Shown here piece after piece: positions 1-6,719 of a stretch of DNA of 8,163 nucleotides (position 1 is the stretch's first letter; every line of letters begins with the position of its first letter). The DNA is from an uncultured Desulfovibrio sp. Lineage in GTDB: Bacteria; Desulfobacterota; Desulfovibrionia; Desulfovibrionales; Desulfovibrionaceae. Made by a program: the position numbers and the translations under genes. Under the pieces are notes generated by a model, which was given only the letters and a program-made list of their open reading frames with translations, ran no database searches and had not been told where the DNA came from. The stretch is from positions 1-8,163 of the forward strand of contig CAMWTD010000095.1 of NCBI GenBank assembly GCA_947177085.1, given 5' to 3'.

Positions 1-1
1 C

Positions 2-1399
2 GGGGGCGCTCGCCCGCGCGGCGGGGGGCCGGAACGGCAGCCCCGGGGGGGCGCATCAGCCTGGAAGGCGGAGTCGGAACTTTTTCCACCGCTGGACGCC
101 GCCGCCCAGGCGGCGCTGGCGCGCCTGCCCGAGGCCCTCGCCCGGGTGCGGCCGCTTTCCGCGGCGCACCGGCGCTCCCTCCCCGAGGACATCGCGAAGC
201 TCTCCCGCGCGCTCACGGCGGAGCGGGCCGAGCTGCGCCGTCCCTACTGGAGCCGCCCGGCCTTTGTGAGCGCCTATCTGTACTATTTCCTGCCCTGGAA
301 CCTTGTGCGCCTCGCGCGGCTTTTCCGCGGGCTGCCCTTGCCGACGCCGGCCACGGCGGAGGGCCCGGCCCTGCTGCTGGATGCGGGGTCCGGCCCGCTT
401 ACCGTGCCGCTGGCGCTCTGGCTGGCCCGGCCCGAATGGCGGTCCCTCCCCATACAGGTCCTCGCGCTGGACAGCGCGCGCCAGCCGCTGGAGCTAGGAC
501 GCGCCCTCTTTGTGGCCATGGGCGAGGCGCTGGGCGAAGCCGTCTGGCCCGTGCGGCTCGCCAAGGGGCCGCTGGAGAGCCTTGCCGCGCATGCACAGCC
601 GCTCCTCGAGGCGGGGGGGCGGCCGTGGCTCGTCACGGCGGCCAATGTGCTCAACGAGGCGCGCCCCCCGCGCGGCGGCCGTGGCGGCCCCACGCTGGAC
701 GACGAGGAGGATGACGGCGCGGACGTCCCGTTGCCCGGCCTGACAGAAAGCCGGCTCGACCGGCTGCTCTCCGCCTGGTCGCCCCTGCTTGCGCCCGCGC
801 CCGACGCCGGGAATGGCGTCCCGCGGCAGGGGGGCTCCCCGGCCCTGCTCTTTGTGGAGCCGGGCACGCGCCTTGGCGGGAACACCCTCATGCGCCTGCG
901 AGCGCTTGCCGTGGAGGGCGGCCTCCATGCCGTCGCCCCCTGCGTTGCCGACACGCGCTGCCCGCTCAAGCGCGGCGCATGGTGTCATTTCACCTTTTCC
1001 CCGGCGGGGGCTCCGCGCTGGCTGGCCGAGCTTTCCACAGCCGCCGGGCTTGCCAAGCGCAGCCTCTCGCTCTCGCCGCTTTTGCTCCGGGCCGCCCCTG
1101 AAGTGGAGACTGACGCGGCCCGCGCCGGGGAGGAGCCTGCGGCCCCGAGGGCGCGGGTGCTGTCCTCGCCCTTTGACGTGCCCGGGGTGAACGGCCTTGC
1201 GCGCTACGCCTGCGCTCCTTGCGGGCTCGCCCTGCTGGAGGACGCGGGAACCCTCGCCCCGGGCTCACTCGTGGACCTCGGCGAAGCGGCAAAGCCCCGG
1301 CCCGGCGGGAAGCAGGCGCGCCGCGACGCCCGCAGCGGGGCGCGCATCTTCGCTGCGCCGCAAGAGCGGGCACAGCGGGTATTCAAGAAAAAATCATAA
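2..1399 (+). CDS. Rsm22-family methyltransferase-like ribosome assembly factor, 5'-partial
   Basis: This looks like a bacterial member of the Rsm22 (METTL17) family, SAM-methyltransferase-like proteins linked to small-ribosomal-subunit assembly. Residues are numbered from the GTG at 146. A SAM-binding glycine motif, LLDAGSGPLTVPLAL, lies at about 77-91. VEPGTRLGG at 238-245 and CPLKRGAWCHF at 272-282 are typical of the family. Cys266, Cys272 and Cys280 have the x5/x7 spacing of the family's Fe-S cluster ligands, and Cys356/Cys359 (CAPC) can supply the rest. Residues 174-235 form a variable Gly/acidic insert. The last 35 residues are strongly basic, which suggests RNA contact. The frame is open from base 2 with no ATG, GTG or TTG before 146, yet the codons before 146 (ELFPPLDAAAQAALARLPEA) read as family-like sequence. 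The real start is therefore probably left of the window. The GTG at 146 is the only in-window alternative and has no clear ribosome binding site. Family call firm; methyltransferase activity unproven. Confidence 0.85.
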   Translation, partial: GGARPRGGGPERQPRGGASAWKAESELFPPLDAAAQAALARLPEALARVRPLSAAHRRSLPEDIAKLSRALTAERAELRRPYWSRPAFVSAYLYYFLPWNLVRLARLFRGLPLPTPATAEGPALLLDAGSGPLTVPLALWLARPEWRSLPIQVLALDSARQPLELGRALFVAMGEALGEAVWPVRLAKGPLESLAAHAQPLLEAGGRPWLVTAANVLNEARPPRGGRGGPTLDDEEDDGADVPLPGLTESRLDRLLSAWSPLLAPAPDAGNGVPRQGGSPALLFVEPGTRLGGNTLMRLRALAVEGGLHAVAPCVADTRCPLKRGAWCHFTFSPAGAPRWLAELSTAAGLAKRSLSLSPLLLRAAPEVETDAARAGEEPAAPRARVLSSPFDVPGVNGLARYACAPCGLALLEDAGTLAPGSLVDLGEAAKPRPGGKQARRDARSGARIFAAPQERAQRVFKKKS

Positions 1400-1439
1400 A
1401 AATTTCCTTCGTAAATCCGCTCTTTTATCCGAAGCAAGC

Positions 1440-1460
1440 GGGCTGGCGGCCCTTTTGTTT
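1440..1460 (+). terminator. possible Rho-independent terminator after the Rsm22-like gene
   Basis: A short GC stem, GGGC (1440-1443) with GCCC (1449-1452), plus a possible T-G pair inside it, is followed directly by TTTTGTTT (1453-1460). It lies about 40 nt after the stop of the upstream gene. The stem is only 4-5 bp, so it may be weak or fortuitous in such GC-rich DNA. Confidence 0.35.
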
Positions 1461-1481
1461 CGCGCCGTCCTGGCGTATAGA
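1455..1481 (+). promoter_or_regulatory. nrdJ: weak candidate promoter for nrdJ
   Basis: TTGTTT (1455-1460) and TATAGA (1476-1481) are separated by 15 nt. They match the -35 and -10 consensus at 3 and 4 of 6 positions, and the pair lies about 60 nt before the nrdJ start. The gap is clearly richer in A/T than the flanking genes, which fits a promoter region. The spacing and matches are poor, so this is only a candidate. No NrdR-box pair and no cobalamin-riboswitch core was seen in the gap. Confidence 0.2.
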
Positions 1482-1541
1482 GCCCGCCTGGTTCCGGTTC
1501 TTCCGCTCTTTTTATTGACTTAAGCCCACGGATTTTGCGCC

Positions 1542-3806
1542 ATGATGCCCATGCCCAGCAATCTGCCCCGGCCCTCCCTCAAGCCCAATACCGAAGTGGT
1601 GCTGGAAAAGCGCTACCTGCGCAAGAATCTGGACGGCGTCCTGGCCGAAGACCCGCGCGGCCTCTTCTGGCGCGTGGCCTCGGCGGTGGCGGCGGAGGAG
1701 GCGAAGTATCCCGACTCGCCCTATAAGCCCGAGGCGCTGGCGCGCGAGTTCTACGACCTCATGACAAGCTGGAAGTTCCTGCCCAATTCGCCCACGCTCA
1801 TGAACGCGGGCACGGACCTGGGGCAGCTTTCGGCCTGCTTCGTGCTGCCCGTGGGCGATTCCATCGAGGAGATCTTCGACGCCGTAAAATACGCGGCCAT
1901 GATTCACAAGTCCGGCGGCGGCACGGGCTTTTCCTTCTCGCGCCTCAGGCCCCGGGAGAGCCGCGTGGGCTCCACGGGCGGCGTGGCCTCGGGGCCCGTG
2001 TCCTTCCTGCGCATCTTCAATACCGCCACGGAGCAGATCAAGCAGGGCGGCACGCGGCGCGGGGCCAACATGGGCATCCTGCGCGTGGACCATCCGGACA
2101 TCGTGGACTTTATCCGCGCCAAGGAGCGCGAGGGCGAGTTCAACAACTTCAATCTTTCCGTGGGCCTCACCGAGGCCTTCATGCGGGCCGTGGAGCGCGG
2201 CGAGGACTATGAGCTGCGCCTGCCCGGCACGGGCGAAGCGGCCGGGCGGCTCCCCGCGCGCGAGATTTTTGACCTGCTCGTCAAAAAAGCGTGGCAGTCC
2301 GGCGACCCGGGCATCGTCTTCCTTGACCGCATCAACCGCGACAACCCCACGCCGGACCAGGGCGAGATCGAGTCCACCAATCCCTGCGGCGAGCAGCCCC
2401 TGCTGCCCTTCGAGGCCTGTAACCTGGGCTCCGTCAATCTCTCCTGTTTCTATGCGCCGGGACACAACGACGACGCCGACCCGGCGGGAAAGGGCGTGGA
2501 CTGGGAGGGCCTGGCGCGCGCCGTACACCTCGCCGTGCGCTTCCTTGACAATGTCATCGACGCCTCGCGCTTCCCGCTGCCCATGATCGACGAGACCGTG
2601 CGCCGCAACCGCAAGATCGGCCTCGGCGTCATGGGCTTCGCGGATCTGCTCTACGAGCTCGGCGTGGCCTACGATTCGCCCGAGGGCGTGGCGCTCGGCG
2701 AGCGGCTCATGGCCTTCGTACAGGAGGAGGGCCACAAGGCCTCGGCCGAGCTCGCGAGGGAGCGCGGCCCCTTCCCGGCCTACCCGACCTCCGTCTATGC
2801 GGCGCGCGGCGAAGGACCCTACCGCAACGCCACTGTCACCACCATCGCGCCCACGGGCACGCTCTCCATCATCGCGTCGTGTTCGTCCGGCGTGGAGCCG
2901 CTCTTCGCGCTCTGCTTCACCCGCAACATCCTCGACGGGGAGCGCCTCGTGGAGATCAACCCCTATTTTGAGGCCGCGCTTGCCGATGCGGGCCTCGCCA
3001 GCGCCGAGCTCATGGAGAGCGTGGCCGCCACGGGATCCATCCAGGGCATGGACTTTCTCCCGGCGAAGATGCGCAAGACCTTCGTGACGGCCATGGACAT
3101 CGCCCCCGTGTGGCATCTCAGGATGCAGGCGGCCTTCCAGCGGCACACGGACAATGCGGTCTCGAAAACGGTCAACCTGCCCAATTCCGCAACGGAAAAG
3201 GATATTTACGACATTTACTGGCTCGCCTATAAGGAGGGCTGCAAGGGCGTGACCGTCTATCGCGACGGCTGCAAGAGCGTGCAGGTGCTCGCCACCGGCG
3301 AAGGGCAGAAAAAGATGGACGGCGGCAACGCCGCCCCGGCCGCGCCCGCCGCCACGGGCGTGCGCAAGCGGCCGGACGTGGTGCAGGGCTTCACCCAGAA
3401 GGTGCAGACCGGCCTCGGGGCCATGTATCTCACGGTCAACGAGGTGGACGGGCAGCCCTTCGAGGTGTTCGCCACCATCGGCAAGTCGGGCCGCTCCATC
3501 ACGGCCAAGGCCGAGGCCATCGGCAGGCTCGTCTCCCTGGCGCTGCGCTCGGGCGTGGCCGTGCGCGACGTGGTGGCGCAGATCAAGGGCATCGGCGGCG
3601 AGCATCCTGTCTTTCGCGGCAAGGGGCTCTTGCTTTCCATCCCGGACGCCATCGCCTGGGTTCTGGAAAAGCGCTACCTCAAGGACGGGCACATCGGGCA
3701 GGTCACGGACATCGAGGCCCGGAAATGCCCGGAATGCGGCGAGGCCCTGCTCTTCCAGGAGGGCTGCCTCATCTGCCCGGCCTGCGGCTTTTCCCGCTGC
3801 GGGTAG
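1542..3806 (+). CDS. nrdJ: adenosylcobalamin-dependent (class II) ribonucleoside-diphosphate reductase
   Basis: This enzyme reduces ribonucleotides to deoxyribonucleotides for DNA synthesis using an adenosylcobalamin-derived radical, so it needs neither oxygen nor a second subunit. The 754-residue protein has the radical-site motif NPCGEQ at 280-285, giving Asn280, thiyl Cys282 and Glu284. The redox cysteine pair is Cys99 (SACFVLP) and Cys293 (EACNLGSVNLS). A phosphate-binding PTGTLSIIA stands at 437-445. An Ala-rich linker (about 588-610) leads to a C-terminal TSCPD-like domain (about 612-710) and a cysteine-rich tail with Cys729, 732, 742, 745, 748 and 753. No ATP-cone is apparent at the N-terminus, so dATP on/off control is probably absent. 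An in-frame TAA at 1521 limits the start to ATG 1542 or the adjacent ATG 1545. The ribosome site is weak (CGGA, 1529-1532). It appears to be a single-gene unit bounded by terminator-like elements. Confidence 0.96.
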   Translation: MMPMPSNLPRPSLKPNTEVVLEKRYLRKNLDGVLAEDPRGLFWRVASAVAAEEAKYPDSPYKPEALAREFYDLMTSWKFLPNSPTLMNAGTDLGQLSACFVLPVGDSIEEIFDAVKYAAMIHKSGGGTGFSFSRLRPRESRVGSTGGVASGPVSFLRIFNTATEQIKQGGTRRGANMGILRVDHPDIVDFIRAKEREGEFNNFNLSVGLTEAFMRAVERGEDYELRLPGTGEAAGRLPAREIFDLLVKKAWQSGDPGIVFLDRINRDNPTPDQGEIESTNPCGEQPLLPFEACNLGSVNLSCFYAPGHNDDADPAGKGVDWEGLARAVHLAVRFLDNVIDASRFPLPMIDETVRRNRKIGLGVMGFADLLYELGVAYDSPEGVALGERLMAFVQEEGHKASAELARERGPFPAYPTSVYAARGEGPYRNATVTTIAPTGTLSIIASCSSGVEPLFALCFTRNILDGERLVEINPYFEAALADAGLASAELMESVAATGSIQGMDFLPAKMRKTFVTAMDIAPVWHLRMQAAFQRHTDNAVSKTVNLPNSATEKDIYDIYWLAYKEGCKGVTVYRDGCKSVQVLATGEGQKKMDGGNAAPAAPAATGVRKRPDVVQGFTQKVQTGLGAMYLTVNEVDGQPFEVFATIGKSGRSITAKAEAIGRLVSLALRSGVAVRDVVAQIKGIGGEHPVFRGKGLLLSIPDAIAWVLEKRYLKDGHIGQVTDIEARKCPECGEALLFQEGCLICPACGFSRCG

Positions 3807-3814
3807 AGTTCTTG

Positions 3815-3830
3815 CCGTCCCCGGGGACGG
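3815..3830. repeat. 16-nt perfect palindrome after nrdJ
   Basis: CCGTCCCCGGGGACGG is a perfect inverted repeat starting 9 nt after the nrdJ stop. As RNA it can form a 6-bp stem with a CCGG loop. No T-run follows it, so alone it is not a classical terminator. It may protect the mRNA 3' end, assist the following hairpin, or bind a dimeric protein. Confidence 0.5.
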
Positions 3831-3843
3831 ACGCGGCCCACGA

Positions 3844-3871
3844 AAACCACCTGCCTCGCGGCGGGTGGTTT
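3844..3871. terminator. bidirectional terminator between nrdJ and the convergent pseudouridine synthase gene
   Basis: The arms at 3844-3855 (AAACCACCTGCC) and 3860-3871 (GGCGGGTGGTTT) pair over 12 positions with one G-T pair and a TCGC loop. The outer A-T pairs supply a T-tract on each strand: TTT on +, TTTT on -. The hairpin starts 38 nt after the nrdJ stop and ends 5 nt before the stop of the - strand gene, so it can end transcription from both sides. The T-tracts are short. Confidence 0.75.
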
Positions 3872-3876
3872 GGCGT

Positions 3877-4872
3877 TTAATCGGCTGTCTCCAGCCACGC
3901 GCGGACGCGCCGGAGGGCCCCAGGGGGCAGGCTTGCCTCCAGCCACCGCCAGGGGGCCGCAACGGAGCACCGATGGCCGGGCCACGCAAGCAGGCCATGG
4001 TGGAGGAAGAAATGCTCCGGGGTATGCGGGGCTTTGCCGGCGGCCGCATAGCGCGCGTCCCCGAGCAGGGGATGCCCCAGGGCGGCGGCATGGGCGCGGA
4101 TCTGGTGACGGGCCCCCATGCGGATGCGGCAGGCGGCCAGGGTAAGCGCGCCGGGAGCCGACCCGGCGTCAAGCAGGGCGAAGAGGCGCGCGCAGGCCTC
4201 GCCTTCCCAGGCATGGAGGGGCAGGAATTCCGTGCGCCGGAGCGGTTCGGCCTCCGCATCAAGCAGGCGGGCGTCGCGGCGGTTGGCCGTATCCAGCCGC
4301 CAGTGGGCCGTGACGGGAGCGGCAAGCGCGCCCGTGAGCAGGGCGAGATACCGCTTTTCGCAACGCCCGGCGGCCTCGGCGGCGCGGAAGGCGCGGGCCG
4401 CCTCGTTGTTCAGGGTCGCGCAGACGATGCCCGAGGTGTCCTGGTCCAGGCGCTGCAGGAGTTCCGGTTCCTCGCCCGGGGCAAGCACCGGGGCGCAGAG
4501 GCGTGACAGGCGTCCTTCGAGGCTGTCGCCGCCCTTTCCTGCAAGGGCCGCGCAGTGCAGCCCCGGGCCCTTGAAAAGGAAGCAGAAATCGCCGCTGCGG
4601 CCAAGCAGGCGCGCCACGGCGGGATTTTCCGGGGCGTCCTCCCGCGCGAGGCTGAGCAGGTCCCCGGGCTTCATGCGCCGCGCGGGGTGACGGCAGGCCG
4701 CGCCGTTGAGCTGGGCCCCGCCGGCCTCGATGCGACGCCGCCGGCCGCGCAGCCCATCGGGCACAAGCGCGGCGAGCGCCCGGTCGAGCCGGGCCCCGGC
4801 AAGGTCCCCGCCGATGACGAGCTCCCGCGGGGCGGCGGTTTTTCCTTCGCTCCCCGGGTTCACGCGCCGCAT
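3877..4872 (-). CDS. RluA-family pseudouridine synthase
   Basis: This is predicted to isomerise specific uridines in rRNA or tRNA to pseudouridine. Numbering is from the ATG at 4872 (331 residues). Residues about 24-74 resemble an S4-like RNA-binding domain. The active-site motif is QRLDQDTSG at 140-148, with predicted catalytic Asp143. Other RluA-type features are KRYLALLTG (173-181) and RHQIRAHAAALGHPLLGDARY (255-275). Two sites deviate: Gln140 replaces the usual His before RLD, and the normal KPxGxxVH strand reads FKGPGLHCA. The substrate cannot be told from sequence. A TTG at 4878 is also in frame, but GGAG at 4881-4884 sits 8 nt before the ATG and only 2 nt before the TTG, so the ATG is preferred. 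The start overlaps the end of the CofD-like gene by 13 nt, implying translational coupling. It is the last gene of the - strand operon. Confidence 0.88.
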   Translation of the reverse strand: MRRVNPGSEGKTAAPRELVIGGDLAGARLDRALAALVPDGLRGRRRRIEAGGAQLNGAACRHPARRMKPGDLLSLAREDAPENPAVARLLGRSGDFCFLFKGPGLHCAALAGKGGDSLEGRLSRLCAPVLAPGEEPELLQRLDQDTSGIVCATLNNEAARAFRAAEAAGRCEKRYLALLTGALAAPVTAHWRLDTANRRDARLLDAEAEPLRRTEFLPLHAWEGEACARLFALLDAGSAPGALTLAACRIRMGARHQIRAHAAALGHPLLGDARYAAAGKAPHTPEHFFLHHGLLAWPGHRCSVAAPWRWLEASLPPGALRRVRAWLETAD

Positions 4873-6080
4873 CCGCAAATCTCCAGCAGGGTGGCCGCCA
4901 CGGCCTCTGGGTCATGCCGCCCGGGCTCGGCTTCCGTCACCATGTCCCGGTCCATCACGCGCACGCCAAGGGCGGCAAGCTCCTCATGCGTTCCGGGCCC
5001 GAGGCCGCCTTCATAGCGTCCGTGGCGGCTGTCCACCAGCACGAAATCCAGCAGTTCCTCGGTTCTCGCCCAGGGCGCATCCTCACGGAGGGTGCGCAGG
5101 AGGGCGGCCGCCTGCCCGGCCACGCCGAGGCCGGCCAGTTCCGCATCGTGCCCGGAATTGGGGATGAACACCTTGGGGCAGGCCCGGCGCGCCACGGCAA
5201 GGCCCACGCCGCTGGGCAGGAGATTGGCGAGGACGCTGGAATAGAAGCTGCCCACCGGATAGCAGATGAGGTCCGCGCCGCGCACATGTTCCGCCGCCAC
5301 CGGGGAAAGTCGCGGGCGACAGGGCGTGGCGCTTGCCGGCGCGGGCTCGCCGTTTTCCGCGCCGCGGTCGGGCTCGTGCACGGTGAGCAGCAGCCGGGCC
5401 ACCGGCGCGGGGAGCGCCTTGAAGCGATGCTGGCCGACGACGAGGCTGCCGTCCGTGAGCTCGGCGGCGAGGTGCAGGCTTTCCTCCACCGTGGGAAGCA
5501 CCGTGCCGCGCACCCGCAGAAGCTGGCTGAACAGCGCGATGGGCGGGGTGAGGTCGCGCTTGTGGCGCAAATAGCCCCCCGCGAGAAGCAGGTTGCCGAG
5601 CGAGGCTAGGCGCGGGTCAAACGTCGGCGGCATCCGGCGCAGGAAGTACCCGAGATGGAGGCGAAAGGCCCGGGCATAGTCTTCCGGCATGGCGCGCCAC
5701 ACGGGATGGGCCGACTGGCCGAGGGCCATGAGCTCCTGGCGGAGCTCGGCGGGGTCTCCGTCGGCCGGGAGGCGCGCGCTGAAGAACTCCAGCGCCGGGG
5801 CGGGCACGGCCCCGGCGTCCGCGAGCGCCAGGAGGCGGTTGCGGATGTCGCCCACGGCGGGCATGGCGAAGGCCCGGCGCAGGGCCGCTGAGCTGCCGCC
5901 GGAATCAAAGGTGGTGAGCAGGTGGACGGAATGGCGGGTGCGCCGGGCGAGCGCGCGGCTCGTCTCGCGCAGGGCCGTCCCGCCGGAAAAGAAGAGCGGC
6001 CGCGCGTCGGCTTCGGGCCCCTGAAGACGCGCAGGCCCGGCAGGGGGAGGGACGTCCCTGGAAGCCCTCTTCACGCGCAT
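4860..6080 (-). CDS. CofD/YvcK-superfamily protein, probably the GAK-system CofD-like type
   Basis: The protein belongs to the superfamily of CofD (2-phospho-L-lactate transferase) and YvcK-like proteins. Numbering is from the ATG at 6080 (406 residues). Family motifs appear in order: LFFSGGTALRE (29-39, nucleotide-binding loop), TTFDSGGSSAALR (56-68), PAVGDIRNRLLALA (74-87), GNLLLAGGYL (162-171), ADLICYPVGSFYSSVLANLL (269-288) and PKVFIPN (302-308). The form of these motifs recalls the CofD-related branch named after the 'GAK system' of Desulfovibrio, but none of the ATP-grasp or HprK-like partners lies in this window. Substrate and reaction are unknown. F420 synthesis is not implied, because no other cof gene is present. 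The start overlaps the exonuclease gene by 10 nt. A GTG at 6074 would give a 4-nt GTGA overlap and is a real alternative. In-frame codons further upstream lie inside the exonuclease gene and look non-coding. Superfamily firm, subtype moderate, function unknown. Confidence 0.82.
   Translation of the reverse strand: MRVKRASRDVPPPAGPARLQGPEADARPLFFSGGTALRETSRALARRTRHSVHLLTTFDSGGSSAALRRAFAMPAVGDIRNRLLALADAGAVPAPALEFFSARLPADGDPAELRQELMALGQSAHPVWRAMPEDYARAFRLHLGYFLRRMPPTFDPRLASLGNLLLAGGYLRHKRDLTPPIALFSQLLRVRGTVLPTVEESLHLAAELTDGSLVVGQHRFKALPAPVARLLLTVHEPDRGAENGEPAPASATPCRPRLSPVAAEHVRGADLICYPVGSFYSSVLANLLPSGVGLAVARRACPKVFIPNSGHDAELAGLGVAGQAAALLRTLREDAPWARTEELLDFVLVDSRHGRYEGGLGPGTHEELAALGVRVMDRDMVTEAEPGRHDPEAVAATLLEICGCGA
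4881..4884 (-). promoter_or_regulatory. ribosome binding site fixing the start of the pseudouridine synthase gene
   Basis: On the - strand GGAG lies inside the end of the CofD-like gene, 8 nt before ATG 4872. This good spacing favours that ATG over the TTG two codons upstream. Confidence 0.6.
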
Positions 6081-6718
6081 CGCCCCCGGCGCTTGCGCGG
6101 CGCGGCCGGTTCCGTGGAAATGCCCTCGGTGAGACCCAGCTCGCGCAGCCGGAGATAGATGAGCCGCCCGATCCAGGCGTCCGTGGCCGCGTACTCGATT
6201 TGCCGCTGGGAGAGGTCCATGAGGCTCCAGTTGGAGCATTGCGAGCCCTTGGAGATGCGCCAGCCGAAAAGGCTGGCCGCCAGCGTGCGCAGCCCCTGGT
6301 TGGGCAGCTTGTGGGCGCGGGCCACCTGCCCGAGGTCCACGAGGCCCGCGGGCGTGAAGGGATGGATCCGGGCCAGCGCGCGCATGTCGTCGCCGATGCT
6401 CACGCCGGTCTTGATAATGTCCGGCGAGGCGAGGAGCTTGGCGCAGGCCTCGCCGAAGGGCAGCCAGCCGAGCTGGACGAGGTAGACGCGCTCCGCCGTG
6501 GCGATCTGGATGAGCGAGGGCGCGTTGAGCTTGCCCTTGCGGAAGGTGGGCCGCGTCTCGGTGTCGAAGCCGAGGATGCCGTCGGCGCGCATGTCCGCCT
6601 CGGCGCGCGCCCAGGCCACGGGGGTGCGCACGACCTCCACCGGGCCCTCGTAGTGGCGCAGGGGCATGGCGTTGATTTCTTCGCTCGTGGGGCGGCGGGT
6701 GAGTTCCGTGAGGTCCAT
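6071..6718 (-). CDS. 3'-5' exonuclease, RNase D-like DEDDy family
   Basis: This 215-residue protein is essentially a single DEDDy exonuclease domain, predicted to remove nucleotides from the 3' end of RNA or DNA with two metal ions. Exo I is GILGFDTETRP at 47-57 (Asp52, Glu54). Exo II is KTGVSIGDDMRAL at 103-115 (Asp111). Exo III is QIEYAATDAW at 173-182 (Tyr176, Asp180). It lacks the HRDC domains of full-length RNase D, so it belongs to the short stand-alone class, and its substrate cannot be assigned. The last residues (PRKRRGRC) are basic and may contact nucleic acid. The ATG at 6718 follows the mnmE stop after a single base (TGA-C-ATG), and no good ribosome site precedes it. Translation probably depends on ribosomes finishing mnmE. 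The open frame continues upstream to 6976, but that part is Pro/Ser/Arg-rich and is the shadow of mnmE. Confidence 0.9.
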   Translation of the reverse strand: MDLTELTRRPTSEEINAMPLRHYEGPVEVVRTPVAWARAEADMRADGILGFDTETRPTFRKGKLNAPSLIQIATAERVYLVQLGWLPFGEACAKLLASPDIIKTGVSIGDDMRALARIHPFTPAGLVDLGQVARAHKLPNQGLRTLAASLFGWRISKGSQCSNWSLMDLSQRQIEYAATDAWIGRLIYLRLRELGLTEGISTEPAAPRKRRGRCA

Positions 6719-6719
6719 G

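Noticed and set aside
283..988. Open frames on the - strand opposite the Rsm22-like gene
   Set aside because: Low-complexity Arg/Pro/Ser/Ala translations with no motif, explained by the high GC content of the real + strand gene.
1515..1520. TTGACT as a -35 element
   Set aside because: A properly spaced -10 would fall at the nrdJ start codon, and no TATAAT-like sequence is there.
1400..1541. Cobalamin riboswitch or NrdR boxes upstream of nrdJ
   Set aside because: No B12-box-like core and no pair of NrdR-type 16-nt palindromes could be found by eye in the 142-nt gap.
1512..4325. Very long open frame (937 codons) on the - strand, antisense to nrdJ
   Set aside because: It mirrors the strongly supported nrdJ coding sequence. 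GC-rich third positions remove stop codons from the opposite strand, and its His/Arg/Gly/Ala-rich translation matches no family I recognise.
3865..4690. Open frames on the + strand across the pseudouridine synthase gene
   Set aside because: They are complements of a gene with clear RluA motifs and show no recognisable domain or ribosome site.
6081..6239. Upstream in-frame extension of the CofD-like gene to 6239
   Set aside because: It overlaps the conserved Exo III region of the exonuclease gene and its translation has no family character. ATG 6080 or GTG 6074 fits better.
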